From: Edwardsiella anguillarum ET080813 | GTDB taxonomy: Bacteria; Pseudomonadota; Gammaproteobacteria; Enterobacterales; Enterobacteriaceae | Assembly: GCF_000264765.2 (NCBI RefSeq) | Contig: NZ_CP006664.1 | Location: 2,356,001-2,420,000, forward strand | Direction: 5' to 3' | DNA: 64,000 nucleotides | In this document: piece by piece, positions 45,615 through 55,088 of the stretch | Layout of the letters: the number at the start of each line of letters is the position of its first letter | Numbering within the stretch: position 1 is the stretch's first letter | Position numbers and translations under genes: made by a program | The notes under the pieces: generated by a model | What the model was told of the DNA's origin: nothing | Seen by the model: only the letters and a program-made list of their open reading frames with translations | Databases searched by the model: none

Positions 45615-47954
45615 TTAAAACAGCCCCAACTGACCGGTTAGCAGGGTCTCAAAGTCATCGCCGAGGAAGGGCAGAATGGCGTCGGCGACCGGCTGCAGCT
45701 GGCGTTCCAGATAGTGCTGATAGTCCGCCGGCGCATCGACACACTCCAGCGGCTGTGGGCCGCTGCGGGTGATGATGTAGCTTATCCAGCCGCCGTTTTG
45801 ATATTGCAGCGGGCGTCCAAGGCGGTGATTGTAGTCGTCGGCCAGACGCGCGGCGCGGACGTGCGGCGGGACGTTGCGCTGATACTCGGCCAGCGGGCGC
45901 CGTAGGCGCTTGCGGTAGATCAGCTGGTCGTCAAACGCCCCCGCCAGCAGGCCGTCTGCGTAGCGGCGAATCACATCGCGGTAGCTCTGGCCGAGAAACA
46001 CCCGGCGATAGAGCTCCTGTTGAAACCGCTGCGCCAGCGGCGTCCAGTCGCTGCGCACCGTCTCCAGCCCTTTAAACACCAGCCGATCGCCGCATAGCCC
46101 GGCATAGCGCTTTTTGCTGCCGAGATCGGCGCCGCGCAGGGTGGGCATCAGAAAGCGGCGATAGTGGCACTCATACTCCAGCTCCAGCGCGCTCTCGAGC
46201 CCGTATTGTCGTGACAGGTGCTCGCGCCACCAGGCGTTGACCCGCTCGGCCAGCGCCTGGCCAATGGCTGCGGCCTGGGCCTCATCGTGCGGCTTACCCA
46301 GCCAGACAAAGGTGGAGTCCGTATCGCCGTAGATCACCGTGTAGCCCTGCGCCTCGATCAGGCTGCGCGTCTGGCGCATGATCTCGTGGCCACGCAGGGT
46401 AATGGAGGAGGCCAGGCGGGGATCGAAGAAGCGACAGGCGCTGGTGCCCAGCACGCCGTAGAAGGCGTTCATCAGGATCTTCAGGGCCTGCACCAGCGGC
46501 GCATTGTCCAGGCGTTTGGCCGCTTCGCGTCCCTGCCACAGCTGGCGCACAATCTCCGGCAGGGCGTGGCGGGTGCGCGAGAAGCGGGCACCGAGAAAGC
46601 CGGGCACGCTGTGTGTGTCATCAGGCTGCTCTCCGCCGCTGGCCAGTCCGACGGGGTCGATCAGAAAGGAGCGGATAATCGCCGGATACAGGCTCTTGTA
46701 GTCCAGCACCAAAACGGAATCATACAGCCCCGGGCGCGAGGCCATAACAAAGCCGCCGGGGCTGGCCTGCGGCGCCACCTCGCCCAGGGAGGGGGCGACA
46801 TACCCCAGCCGATGCATGCGCGGCAGATACAGGTGGCAGAATGCGGCCACGGAGCCGCCGCTGCGATCGGGGGCCAGCCCGGTCACGCTGGCCCGCTCCA
46901 GCAGAAACGGCATCAGGGCGGTGTGCGCAAAGATGCGCGTCACCAGTTCGCAGTCCCTGAGGTTATAGTGCGCCAGCGCCGGTTTATCCTCACGGAAGCG
47001 CCGCGCGATCTCCGCCATTCGCCGGTAGGGGTCGTCCAGCGCCTTGCCTTCGCCCAGCAGGGTCTGCGCCACGCTGTCCAGGCTGTAGGAGGGAAAGTGC
47101 CAGAAGGCGCTTTTCAGCGCCTCGATGCCATCGATGATCAGCCTGCCGGGGGCGCTGGCAAAAAAGTGGCCGGCGCGAAAGCCGTGCTCTCGCCACTCCA
47201 GCGGCGTCGCCGCGCGTCCCAGCAGCAGGGGAACGCCTTCGCGCTCGGCGTGGCGCTGCAGGATCCGCAGATCGAACTGTACCAGGTTCCAGCCGATGAT
47301 GGCATCGGGATCGTGGCGCGCCATCCAGCGGTTGAGGGCGTCGAGCAGCGCGGCGCGGCTGGCGACGTACTCCAGCGTGAAGTCCAGCGCCTGCGCGTCG
47401 CCGTTGGCGGGACCCAGCATATAGACGATGCGTTGATCGCCGCCGTGCAGGCCGATCGAGTAGAGCTCTCCCTGGGGGCTGGTTTCAATATCCAGCGACA
47501 CCGTACGCAGCGTCGGGCGGTAGTGAGGATGGGGTTTAATCCGGGTCTCTGCGCCCCCTGCGTCGCCGCAGAACCACAGCGGCGCATTGATAAAGCGCTC
47601 CATCAGGTAGCGATCCGCGGGCCGGATATCGGCCTCCAGCAGCGGGATCCCCTGTTCCCCGAGGCGCCTTTCGATCTGCTGAAGCCGGCGGTAGCTGTGG
47701 CAGTACAGCGCCAGTACCGGCCGGTGATGGAAATCGCGCAGCGCTACCGGCCGTAGCTCGACGTCGGGAAAACCGCGCAGGAGGCGCTGCGCGGCATCAC
47801 GCTGCGCGGCGTCCATAAAGGCCACCGCTGGCTCCGGCGGCAGGGTAATGCAGCAGGGGCCGCGCTCCGTGGCCAGCCATAGCGTAACGCAGACGCCCTG
47901 CGGCGTATCGCGCCAGTGACGGGTAAGGATAAAACCAGCTTGGGGCGTATTCAC
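45615..47954 (-). CDS. polB: DNA polymerase II
   Basis: Family B DNA polymerase for translesion synthesis and replication restart, 779 residues (E. coli 783). The 3'-5' exonuclease motifs are present ([17 protein letters not shown]; later [12 protein letters not shown]). Polymerase motifs are [31 protein letters not shown] and the catalytic [12 protein letters not shown], followed by KKRYAGL. The C-terminus ends [10 protein letters not shown] as in E. coli, including the clamp-binding QLGLF. In E. coli it is LexA-controlled (dinA), but I see no LexA box in the 126 bases upstream. The ara operon that adjoins polB in E. coli is absent. Confidence 0.98.
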   Translation of the reverse strand: MNTPQAGFILTRHWRDTPQGVCVTLWLATERGPCCITLPPEPAVAFMDAAQRDAAQRLLRGFPDVELRPVALRDFHHRPVLALYCHSYRRLQQIERRLGEQGIPLLEADIRPADRYLMERFINAPLWFCGDAGGAETRIKPHPHYRPTLRTVSLDIETSPQGELYSIGLHGGDQRIVYMLGPANGDAQALDFTLEYVASRAALLDALNRWMARHDPDAIIGWNLVQFDLRILQRHAEREGVPLLLGRAATPLEWREHGFRAGHFFASAPGRLIIDGIEALKSAFWHFPSYSLDSVAQTLLGEGKALDDPYRRMAEIARRFREDKPALAHYNLRDCELVTRIFAHTALMPFLLERASVTGLAPDRSGGSVAAFCHLYLPRMHRLGYVAPSLGEVAPQASPGGFVMASRPGLYDSVLVLDYKSLYPAIIRSFLIDPVGLASGGEQPDDTHSVPGFLGARFSRTRHALPEIVRQLWQGREAAKRLDNAPLVQALKILMNAFYGVLGTSACRFFDPRLASSITLRGHEIMRQTRSLIEAQGYTVIYGDTDSTFVWLGKPHDEAQAAAIGQALAERVNAWWREHLSRQYGLESALELEYECHYRRFLMPTLRGADLGSKKRYAGLCGDRLVFKGLETVRSDWTPLAQRFQQELYRRVFLGQSYRDVIRRYADGLLAGAFDDQLIYRKRLRRPLAEYQRNVPPHVRAARLADDYNHRLGRPLQYQNGGWISYIITRSGPQPLECVDAPADYQHYLERQLQPVADAILPFLGDDFETLLTGQLGLF

Positions 47955-48080
47955 TCGGCGGGCTCCCGGAGTAAAGGGCTGGCGGTGGTCAGGCCGCGAT
48001 TCGAGCGGCGTTCCGCTATGCGCCGCACACCGTCGGGCTATTGTGCAGGGGATGGCGTTCGCTGTCCAACGCCGGACGGC

Positions 48081-48794
48081 CTATTCGGCCTCTCCCGGCG
48101 CCTCTCGCCCCAGCAGGCGCGCCGCGGCGACCGACCCCGCCAGCAGGGCGACGGTCGGGCCATCGTATGCGACATGACCATCGTCAATCACCAGGGTTCG
48201 CGGCGCGATGCGCGCCGCATCGTCCAGGTTGTGCGACACCATCAGCAGGGTCAGCAGCCGCTGGCGGCAGATATCATCCAGCAGCGTGAGCATTTCGGCC
48301 CGCAGGGCGGGATCCAGGGCAGAGAAGGGCTCATCCAGCAGCAAAATCGGCTGGCGGCGCAGCAGGCAGCGCGCCAGCGCGGCCCGCTGACGCTGGCCGC
48401 CGGAGAGCTGGCTGGGGAGCCGCGGCAGGTAGTCGCGAATACCGACCAGTTCGGCGATATCCGTGAGCCGACGGCGCTGGTCATCATCAAGCCGCAGCCC
48501 GGGATCCAGCCCCAGCCCCAGATTCTGAGCGATGGTCAGGTGGGCGAACAGATTGTGCTCCTGGAATAGCATGGATACCGGGCGCTGAGACGGGGGGGCG
48601 CGGCGACAATCGATGCCGTTGAGGTACAGATCGCCGCTGCTCGGCGCCAGAAATCCAGCGATGAGGCTCAATAGGGTGCTTTTCCCTGCGCCGCTCGGCC
48701 CCAGGATGGCGATGCGCTCGCCGGCGGCGACGTGCAGGCTGAAGCTCAGGGTCTGTTGCTGATAGCGGTAGTTCAGATTATCCAGGCGGATCAT
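48081..48794 (-). CDS. thiQ: Thiamine ABC transporter ATP-binding protein ThiQ
   Basis: ATPase of the thiamine/TPP importer ThiBPQ, 237 residues. Walker A is [13 protein letters not shown] (about 33-45), the signature [16 protein letters not shown] (about 128-143) and Walker [15 protein letters not shown] chose the ATG at 48794, which overlaps the thiP stop as ATGA and yields [11 protein letters not shown]; the frame could extend upstream but not with family similarity. Last gene of thiBPQ. Confidence 0.96.
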   Translation of the reverse strand: MIRLDNLNYRYQQQTLSFSLHVAAGERIAILGPSGAGKSTLLSLIAGFLAPSSGDLYLNGIDCRRAPPSQRPVSMLFQEHNLFAHLTIAQNLGLGLDPGLRLDDDQRRRLTDIAELVGIRDYLPRLPSQLSGGQRQRAALARCLLRRQPILLLDEPFSALDPALRAEMLTLLDDICRQRLLTLLMVSHNLDDAARIAPRTLVIDDGHVAYDGPTVALLAGSVAAARLLGREAPGEAE

Positions 48795-50398
48795 GGCGAT
48801 TTTCTCCCGGCGGGCAGGCGCTCCAGCAGGCTGAAGAGGGTCAGACAAAACAGCAGTAGCAGCAGGGCGGTGACTGCGCCGTCGGCGCTGCGGTAGGCGC
48901 CGAGCTGTTGATACAGGTAAAAGGGCAGGGTGCGGAACTGCTCGCTGCCAAACAGGGCGACGACGCCAAAATCGCCCAGCGAGAGGACGCAGGCAAAGGC
49001 CAGCGCCTGCGCCAGCGGGCGGCGCAGCGCGCGCAGCTCAATCCAACGCAGGCGATTGAGGCCGCCGATGCGCAGCGACAGGCACAGCGGGTCATAGCGT
49101 TCGGCCAGATCGCGCATGGGATATTCGAGCACCTTCATCGCGTAGGGGATCGCCATCAGCGCGTTGGTCACCATCACTAACAGCCCTGGCGATGTGGGCA
49201 GGCCGATCGTGGCGTTGAGCAGCAGGAAAAAACCGGTCGCCAGCACGATGCCCGGCATGGCCAGGATCAGCATGCCGCACAGCTCCATTCCCTGCGCCCG
49301 CCAGCGCTGGCCGCGCAGGTTCAGCTCGCGGCTGCTCCACAGCAGCATCATGGTCAGCGAGACCGCCAGCGCGCCGGCGCCCAGCGCGATGTACAGCGAG
49401 GTTCCCAGCGCCTGCCACAGGGCCGGCTGTCGCAGGACGCTGCCGAGCGCCTGGTTTAGCCCATCGACGATCACCGCCAGCAGCGGCGGCAGCAGCAGCA
49501 GCAGGGCGAGGCCTATCGTCAGCGTATCGCTGAGTTTCAGCCTCAGCGAGTCGCGTGTGTCGCGCCACCGCATACGCCGGGTGTGCCCGACTGGCAGAAT
49601 GCCGGAAAGCCGTTGGCTGAGCAGCACCAACCCCAGGCAGCATCCCAGCTGTAGCAGGGCCAGCTGAGCGGCGCGCGCGGGGTCATAGTCGTAGCTGAGC
49701 GCCTGATAGATGGCCAGTTCGATGGTGGTGGCCTGAGGACCGCCGCCCAGCGAGAGCACCGTGGCAAAGCTGGAAAAGCACAGCATGAAGATCAGCGCCC
49801 CGGCGGGCGGCAGCTGGCGGCGCAGGTAAGGCCACTCGATGAAGCGCAGGATCTGGCGGGGCGACATGCCCAGCTGGGCGGCGAGCTGGCGCTGTTCAAC
49901 CGGGATGGACTCCAGCGCCTGCAGCAGCAGGCGGGTGGCCAGCGGCAGGTTGAAGAACACGTGGGCCAGCAGGATCCCCTGCAGTCCGTAGGGGCTGAAG
50001 CGATAGTCAATGCCCAGCGTCTGGCACAGTAGCGCCAGCCATCCCTGACGGCCATACACGCTCAGCAGCCCGAAGACGGCCACCAGCACCGGCAGCACCA
50101 GGGTCATGGCGCACAGGCGCAGCAGCAGCGCCCGCCCGGGAAAGCGGCGGCGGAACAGCGCCTGGGCCAGCGCGATGGCCGGCAGCAGCGACAGCAGCGT
50201 CGAGAGCAGCGCCTGCCAGAAGCTGAAGCGAACCACATGCCACAGATAGCTATCCCGCCACAGCGCCGCGGGCGCGGCGGCGGGGGCGCTATACCACAGT
50301 GCGCCGAACGCCAGCAGGGCGATCCCCAGCAGCAGCGCGGCGGCTAGCGCGCCCGGCCAGAGCCAGCGGGGGATCAGCGGCTCAGGGCGCTTTGCCAT
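48791..50398 (-). CDS. thiP: Thiamine ABC transporter permease ThiP
   Basis: Inner-membrane permease of the thiamine importer, a fused two-domain FbpB-type protein with about twelve membrane segments; 535 residues against 536 in E. coli. Two EAA-like loops are visible, one at [19 protein letters not shown] and one at the [19 protein letters not shown] stretch. [19 protein letters not shown] is nearly identical to E. coli. The start at 50398 gives [13 protein letters not shown]; an ATG at 50410 is a close alternative. It overlaps both thiB and thiQ, as in E. coli. Confidence 0.95.
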   Translation of the reverse strand: MAKRPEPLIPRWLWPGALAAALLLGIALLAFGALWYSAPAAAPAALWRDSYLWHVVRFSFWQALLSTLLSLLPAIALAQALFRRRFPGRALLLRLCAMTLVLPVLVAVFGLLSVYGRQGWLALLCQTLGIDYRFSPYGLQGILLAHVFFNLPLATRLLLQALESIPVEQRQLAAQLGMSPRQILRFIEWPYLRRQLPPAGALIFMLCFSSFATVLSLGGGPQATTIELAIYQALSYDYDPARAAQLALLQLGCCLGLVLLSQRLSGILPVGHTRRMRWRDTRDSLRLKLSDTLTIGLALLLLLPPLLAVIVDGLNQALGSVLRQPALWQALGTSLYIALGAGALAVSLTMMLLWSSRELNLRGQRWRAQGMELCGMLILAMPGIVLATGFFLLLNATIGLPTSPGLLVMVTNALMAIPYAMKVLEYPMRDLAERYDPLCLSLRIGGLNRLRWIELRALRRPLAQALAFACVLSLGDFGVVALFGSEQFRTLPFYLYQQLGAYRSADGAVTALLLLLFCLTLFSLLERLPAGRKSP

Positions 50399-51369
50399 GC
50401 GCGGATCCATTCAGCCCGATGCTGTGCGACGTCGTCGGCGGTAAAGCTGAGTGTCTTCTGCGGCGTGGGCAGGGCGGCGAAGGCCGGCGGCAGCGGCACC
50501 GCCGTCGCCGGATACATCCAGTTGCCGGTCGGGATGGCATTCTGGAACGGCGAGGTGGTAATGAACTGCATAAACTGGTGCGCCAACGCCGGCTGCGGGC
50601 TGTGCTTCAGTACGCCGGCGACCTCGACCTGCAGGTAGTGGCCTTCGTCAAACATCGCCGCAGCATAGCGATCGCTGTGCTCTTCGATCTGGTGGTAGGC
50701 CGGCGAGGTGGTATAGCTCAGCACCATATCCGCCTCTCCCTTCAGGAATAGGCCGTAGGCCTCGCTCCACCCTTTGGTGACGGTGACGGTTTTTTGCGCC
50801 AGCTTCTGCCAGGCGGCCGGCGCCTGATCGCCATACACCTTCTGCATCCATAGCAGTAGGCCCAATCCCGGGGTGCTGGTACGAGGATCCTGATAGATAA
50901 CGCGCCACTTCTCTGGCCCTTCGACCAGCTGTTTCAGGCTGGTAGGCGGATTTTTAACCCGCTGGCGGTCATAGACAAAGGCGAAATAGCCGTAGTCGTA
51001 GGGGACGAAGGTGGTATCGTGCCAGCCACCCGGCACCGTCAGTGCTCGGGTATCGGCCTGGCTGGGGCTGAATAGCCCGCTTTGCCGGGCGGCGGTCAGC
51101 AGGTTGTTATCCAGCCCCAGCACGACGTCGGCCGGGCTGTTTTTCCCCTCCATCCGCAGGCGATTAAGGATGGCGACGCCGTCCTCCAGCGGGATCAGCT
51201 TGAGCTCACAGTGGCAGGATTGTTCGAAGGCCTGCTTGATCTTGGGCCCGGGCCCCCAGTCGGCGGCGAAAGAGTCATAGGTGTAGACGGTCAGGACAGG
51301 TTTGCCGGCCGCCTGCGCCAGCAGCGAGACCGTCAGTAGGGCCAGAATGGAAAACAGTTTTTTTAACAC
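50374..51369 (-). CDS. thiB: Periplasmic thiamine-binding protein ThiB (TbpA)
   Basis: Periplasmic receptor binding thiamine, TMP and TPP for ThiPQ, 331 residues. A signal peptide (LKKLFSILALLTVSLLAQA) precedes KPVLTVYTYDSFAADWGPGP, near-identical to mature E. coli TbpA. WRVIYQDPRTSTPGLGLLLW and KGWSEAYGLFLKGE are further matches. The start is GTG at 51369, six bases after GGGAG; an in-frame ATG at 51426 lies within the riboswitch region and is unlikely. First gene of thiBPQ, controlled by a TPP riboswitch. Confidence 0.96.
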   Translation of the reverse strand: MLKKLFSILALLTVSLLAQAAGKPVLTVYTYDSFAADWGPGPKIKQAFEQSCHCELKLIPLEDGVAILNRLRMEGKNSPADVVLGLDNNLLTAARQSGLFSPSQADTRALTVPGGWHDTTFVPYDYGYFAFVYDRQRVKNPPTSLKQLVEGPEKWRVIYQDPRTSTPGLGLLLWMQKVYGDQAPAAWQKLAQKTVTVTKGWSEAYGLFLKGEADMVLSYTTSPAYHQIEEHSDRYAAAMFDEGHYLQVEVAGVLKHSPQPALAHQFMQFITTSPFQNAIPTGNWMYPATAVPLPPAFAALPTPQKTLSFTADDVAQHRAEWIRAWQSALSR

Positions 51370-51424
51370 TTTGCACTCCCTTGGTGGCGGTGGCAAAGGT
51401 CTTTGAGCAGCAACGGGCTCTCTC

Positions 51425-51505
51425 AAATCCCTCCGCCGGCATTAACCGGATCAGGTTCGACGGGTATGCTCTCAGCCCGGCGATCCGCCGGGCACCCCGT
51501 TGAGA
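51425..51505 (-). ncRNA. TPP riboswitch (THI element) of thiBPQ
   Basis: The minus strand carries the conserved THI-box core in order: GGGGTGCCC, a variable P3 stem (CCCGGCGGATCGCCGGG, partly shared), GGCTGAGAGCATACCC, GAACCTGATCCGG, TTAATGCCGGCGGAGGGA. It ends about 55 bases before the thiB start. TPP binding should reduce thiB expression, probably by hiding the ribosome site, since no T-tailed terminator lies in between. This is the known arrangement for thiB in enterics. Confidence 0.95.
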
Positions 51506-51550
51506 CGGCGCTTATTGTAAAGAGCGCGTGCGTGATTAGAAAGACGTTTG

Positions 51551-53230
51551 TTAACGGGAGACGGCCGGAGGATGCTCCGGCGGGGCAAACCAGGCCGACT
51601 TGAAGTCAAACCAGCCCAGCGTATTCATCCGCACCCCACGCATGCTGTGCTGGCCGTGCAGCTTGAGCCAGTGGTGAAACAGTGGATGCAGCTGATGCCG
51701 CTGCACTAGCTGCTGACTCCACTCCGCCACCGGCAGACGCTGTTCACGCCAGCGGTGGGCCTCGCTGGCCAGATCCAGCCCGGAGCAATGGCTCAGCAGC
51801 GGAAGTTCGTACAGCATGGCAAAAATGGAGAACTCCAGCGGCAGATAAAAGTTGGCGCTGCCCAGCCACAGATCGCTCTCGGCGGCGCCCTCGTGCCAGC
51901 GGGGATAGTCGATCTCCTGCATTTCCAGCGTGACGCCGTGTGCCGCCAGCAGCGGCTGCAGCGCCTGATAGAGGGCGTGGAACTCCGAATGCTCGCTGTA
52001 GAAGGTGATACGCAACTGAGTCAGCTGCGGGGGCTTGGGGCGATTGCTGAGCATCTTGTTGTGGTGCCAGCGCGGCAGCAGGCCGTAGGCGGGAGACCAG
52101 TAACGCTGGTGCAGGTGGCTGGCGTTGTTCAATAGGGCGATGGGGTTGATCGTCTGACACAGCCAGGCGCGCACCGCCGGATCGCGCATCTGTGCGCTGC
52201 GCTGGTCGAACAGCATAAAATAGCAGCCCTCCTCCAGGCGACTCTCCAGCTCGTCGCCGCCGCTGCCGTCGGCCTGCAGCTGCACGCCGGCGTGAACCAG
52301 CGCCTCGGAGATTTCCGGCAGCACCCAGATATTGACCTCATCGATCAGCGCCCGGTAGCCAAAGTAGCCGTCAAAGGCGCGGATCTTCAGCTGGCTTTCC
52401 GTGTTGCGTACCACCTGATAGGGGCCGGTACCGACGGGGAGGCGGGCAAAATCGCGCATCTCCTGCCACTCCTGCGGCAGGATCATGGCCGGGACGCTGC
52501 CGAGCAGCCAGGGAAGCCAGGCATCCTCCGCCCGCAGATGGATATCGATGACGTGTGGGGTGGGGGAGGCGACCTGCGCGATATGGCGGAACAGCGGCAG
52601 CGTGCACAGGCGCTCCAGCGAGGCGATCACGTCGGCCATCGTCAGCTCGCGCCCGTGGTGAAAGTGGATCGCCGGGCGTAGATAGAAGCGCCAGTGCAGC
52701 GGGGTCAGCGGCTGCCAGTGGTGGGCCAGATCCGATTCGAGTTCCCCGTTTTCCTCATTTATGCGGGTGAGGCCGCTGAAAATCTGGCGGGCCAGATGGG
52801 TCTCCGAGCGGCGTAGCGGCGAGGCGGGCTGTAGCCCGAGCAGTGGGCGGTAATAGAGGATTCGCAGGATATGGCGTCCCTGGCGGAAGCTGCGCCCTAG
52901 CTGCGCCAGCAGCATCTGGCGCGCGCTGTCGCGATCGCCGACCAGCTGCACCAGCTGCTCAAAGTGATCCTGCTCCATCAGCTCTTCGGCGCGCAGCTGC
53001 TGCACCTCAAGGGCGCTGCAGAGAAAGGCGAGGCGTGAACGTTTTCCGCGTCCGCTGACGGCCTGCCAGCTCAGCCAGCCTTGCTGCTGCATGGCGTTGA
53101 GCAGGGTACGAACGTGGCGACGTGAGCAGTTTAGCGCCGCGGCCAACTCGGCCAGCGTGGTATCACAGCCGTTGCCCTGACAGTGCTGCCACAGGCGAAT
53201 AAACTGATGCTGCAGGCGCGGGGTGGCCAT
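51551..53230 (-). CDS. sgrR: Transcriptional regulator SgrR
   Basis: Activator of the small RNA SgrS during glucose-phosphate stress, 559 residues (E. coli 551). An N-terminal winged-helix ([24 protein letters not shown], about residues 24-47) is fused to a solute-binding-protein domain related to DppA/OppA, containing [30 protein letters not shown] (quoted in part in the family) and [10 protein letters not shown]. The ligand domain probably senses sugar phosphate. It diverges from the SgrS-like RNA, as in E. coli. Confidence 0.95.
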   Translation of the reverse strand: MATPRLQHQFIRLWQHCQGNGCDTTLAELAAALNCSRRHVRTLLNAMQQQGWLSWQAVSGRGKRSRLAFLCSALEVQQLRAEELMEQDHFEQLVQLVGDRDSARQMLLAQLGRSFRQGRHILRILYYRPLLGLQPASPLRRSETHLARQIFSGLTRINEENGELESDLAHHWQPLTPLHWRFYLRPAIHFHHGRELTMADVIASLERLCTLPLFRHIAQVASPTPHVIDIHLRAEDAWLPWLLGSVPAMILPQEWQEMRDFARLPVGTGPYQVVRNTESQLKIRAFDGYFGYRALIDEVNIWVLPEISEALVHAGVQLQADGSGGDELESRLEEGCYFMLFDQRSAQMRDPAVRAWLCQTINPIALLNNASHLHQRYWSPAYGLLPRWHHNKMLSNRPKPPQLTQLRITFYSEHSEFHALYQALQPLLAAHGVTLEMQEIDYPRWHEGAAESDLWLGSANFYLPLEFSIFAMLYELPLLSHCSGLDLASEAHRWREQRLPVAEWSQQLVQRHQLHPLFHHWLKLHGQHSMRGVRMNTLGWFDFKSAWFAPPEHPPAVSR

Positions 53231-53297
53231 AAATGGGGATCTCTTGTCTGAAAGGCATCTATTTTTCTTTCCCTATATTACGCAGATACTGTCGGCA

Positions 53298-53388
53298 GAT
53301 GAAAGAGGGTATCTCTCCGACATCGAAGAGTGTTTCTGAGTAAAGGTGCTTTTCACCGGCCAGCGATCGTCGATCGCTGGCTTTTTTC
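53298..53388 (+). ncRNA. sgrS: Short SgrS-like small RNA, lacking sgrT
   Basis: Divergent to sgrR, as in E. coli. The 3' part reads GTGTTTCTGAGTA, then GGTG-CTTTT-CACC, then a GC-rich terminator stem (53359-53367/53373-53381) and six Ts. It matches, in order, the E. coli SgrS seed (GTGTGACTGAGTATTGGTG), small stem and terminator GCCAGC...GCTGG. The CTGAGTA core (53336-53342) pairs with ptsG mRNA in E. coli. The 5' end is placed at GATGAA (53298), resembling the first bases of E. coli SgrS, with GATACT (53285-53290) as a possible -10; this is uncertain. At about 90 nt it is far shorter than the 227-nt E. coli RNA, with no room for SgrT. Confidence 0.8.
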
Positions 53389-53420
53389 TGTTTTCCGTCG
53401 GTTGCGGCGGGAAAACAGGG

Positions 53421-53541
53421 TACTCTGTGGCGGCGTTGATGTGATAGAGCCAGCGCGGTGCTTCGGCTACGGCGTCGGCGTTCGCACAGCGCGCGCGACC
53501 TGCGCCGGGCCGACGCGGCGTGGGCGGATTCCCACAGAGTA
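53421..53541 (+). promoter_or_regulatory. Structured leader between sgrS and the DASS gene
   Basis: A perfect 10-bp inverted repeat, TACTCTGTGG (53421-53430) and CCACAGAGTA (53532-53541), encloses a second pair GCGTCGGC (53472-53479) and GCCGACGC (53509-53516). Transcribed, these could make a long nested hairpin ending about 24 bases before the DASS start. No known riboswitch core was recognised. Confidence 0.4.
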
Positions 53542-53564
53542 AGATAATAAAAGGATGGCACCCT

Positions 53565-55045
53565 ATGGATAAACTGACGCCGTTAAAGCCTCTGCCCGCC
53601 CTGATTGCGCTGGCGATGACCCTGACCCTTTGGTTTATTATCCCGGCGCCGGCCGGCGTGAGCGCCAATGCCTGGCAGCTGCTGGCGCTGTTCGTGGGCA
53701 CCATTGCCGCCATTATCGGCAAGGCGCTGCCTATCGGCGCGGTTTCGGTGGTGGCGATTGCGCTGGTGGCCCTGACCGGGGTGACCGCGCCCGGAAAACC
53801 GGCGGCGGCGTTGAACGACGCCCTGAGCGGCTTTTCCAACGCCCTGATCTGGCTGATCGGCATTTCAATCATGGTCTCGCAAAGCCTGAATAAAACCGGG
53901 CTGGGGGAGCGGATCGGCTACTGGTTTATCGCGCTGTGCGGCAAACGCACGCTGGGTATCGCCTATGGTCTGGCGTTGGCGGAGACCTCGCTGGCGCCGG
54001 TAACGCCGAGTAATACCGCCCGCGGCGGCGGGATCATTCATCCGATCATGCGCTCGATCGCCGATAGCTTTGGCTCGTATCCGCAGCCGGGATCGACGGA
54101 GAAAATCGGCCGCTATCTGTCGCTGGTCAACTACAACATCAACCCGATCACCTCGGCGATGTTTATCACGGCAACGGCACCCAACCCATTGATTGTCAAC
54201 ATTATCGCTAAAGGAACCGGCCATGAGTTTGAGCTGACCTGGGGCGCCTGGGCGCCTGGGCGCTGGCGGCGCTGTTGCCGGCGCTACTCTCGCTGCTGCT
54301 GATGCCGCTGGTGGTCTACTGGCTTTATCCGCCGCAGATCCGCCATACCCCAGATGCCCCGCGCTTTGCCCGCGAACGCCTGCGGGCGCTGGGGCCGATT
54401 TCTCTGGCCGAGAAGATCACGCTGGCGGTATTCCTGCTATTGCTCGTGCTGTGGGCGGATATTCCGGCCTGGCTGCTGGGCGATGGCTGGTCGGTCAATG
54501 CCACCACGGCGGCCTTTGTCGGCCTGGCCATCCTGCTGTGCAGCGGGGTGCTTAGCTGGGATGATCTGCTGAAGTGCAAAGGGGCGTGGGATACGGTGAT
54601 GTGGTTCGCCGCGCTGGTGATGATGGCGACCTTCCTCGGCAAACTGGGGCTGATAGCCTGGCTTTCCCAGAGCGTCAGCGCGCTGATCGATGGCATGGGG
54701 ATGCACTGGGTCGGCGGTATGCTGCTGCTGACGCTGGTGTATGTCTATGCGCACTACTTCTTTGCCAGCACCACGGCGCACATCACCGCCATGTTCGCCG
54801 CCTTCTTTGCCGCCGGTCTGGCGCTGGGCGTTCCGCCGGCGCTGTTTGCGCTGGTGCTGGCCTTCTCCTCCTCGCTGATGATGTCGCTGACCCACTACGG
54901 CACCGGCACCGCGCCGATTATCTTTGGCTCCGGCTATGTCACGCTCGGGGAGTGGTGGAAGACCGGGTTTATTCTCAGCGCCGTGAACCTGACGCTGTGG
55001 CTCAGCGTCGGCAGCCTGTGGTGGCACTGGCTGGGCTATTGGTGA
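53565..55045 (+). pseudogene. DASS-family (CitT/YbhI-like) anion symporter, frameshifted
   Basis: Two overlapping frames make one divalent-anion:Na+ symporter of about 490 residues. The first (from ATG 53565, MDKLTPLKPLPALI) holds LAPVTPSNTARGGGIIHPIM and TSAMFITATAPNPL; after LTWGAWA it shifts and stops at 54302. The second resumes as ALLPALLSLLLMPLVVYWLYPP and runs to 55045 with YAHYFFASTTAHITAMFA and THYGTGTAPIIFGSGY. The break coincides with a tandem GCGCCTGG duplication at 54244-54259; deleting one copy restores LTWGAWALAALLPALL. Substrates of relatives include citrate, tartrate and succinate; the substrate here is unknown. It could be a recent pseudogene, a slippage-switched gene or a sequencing error. 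It occupies the position of setA in E. coli. Confidence 0.85.
54244..54266. repeat. GCGCCTGG tandem octamer causing a frameshift
   Basis: GCGCCTGG at 54244-54251 and 54252-54259 is followed by the degenerate copy GCGCTGG (54260-54266). Two perfect copies put the DASS gene out of frame; one copy would put it in frame. Confidence 0.85.
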
Positions 55046-55088
55046 CGCGCCGCCCTTCGCAGGTCTGCGGCGGGCGGCTTTGCCCTAA

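Noticed and set aside
46218-47756. A 512-codon open frame antisense to polB
   Set aside because: No initiation signal, low-complexity Gln/Gly/Arg composition and complete overlap with polB motifs on the other strand.
48041-48080. Remnant of araBADC/yabI between polB and thiQ
   Set aside because: The 126-base gap has no sequence resembling Ara proteins or YabI; the block is simply absent.
53298-53388. A hidden sgrT reading frame in SgrS
   Set aside because: No ATG/GTG with a plausible frame of about 40 codons and no SgrT-like sequence; the RNA is too short.
55046-55088. Terminator between the DASS gene and the ABC exporter
   Set aside because: A GCCGCCC/GGGCGGC stem exists, but with only TTT after it and a long loop; not strong enough to list.
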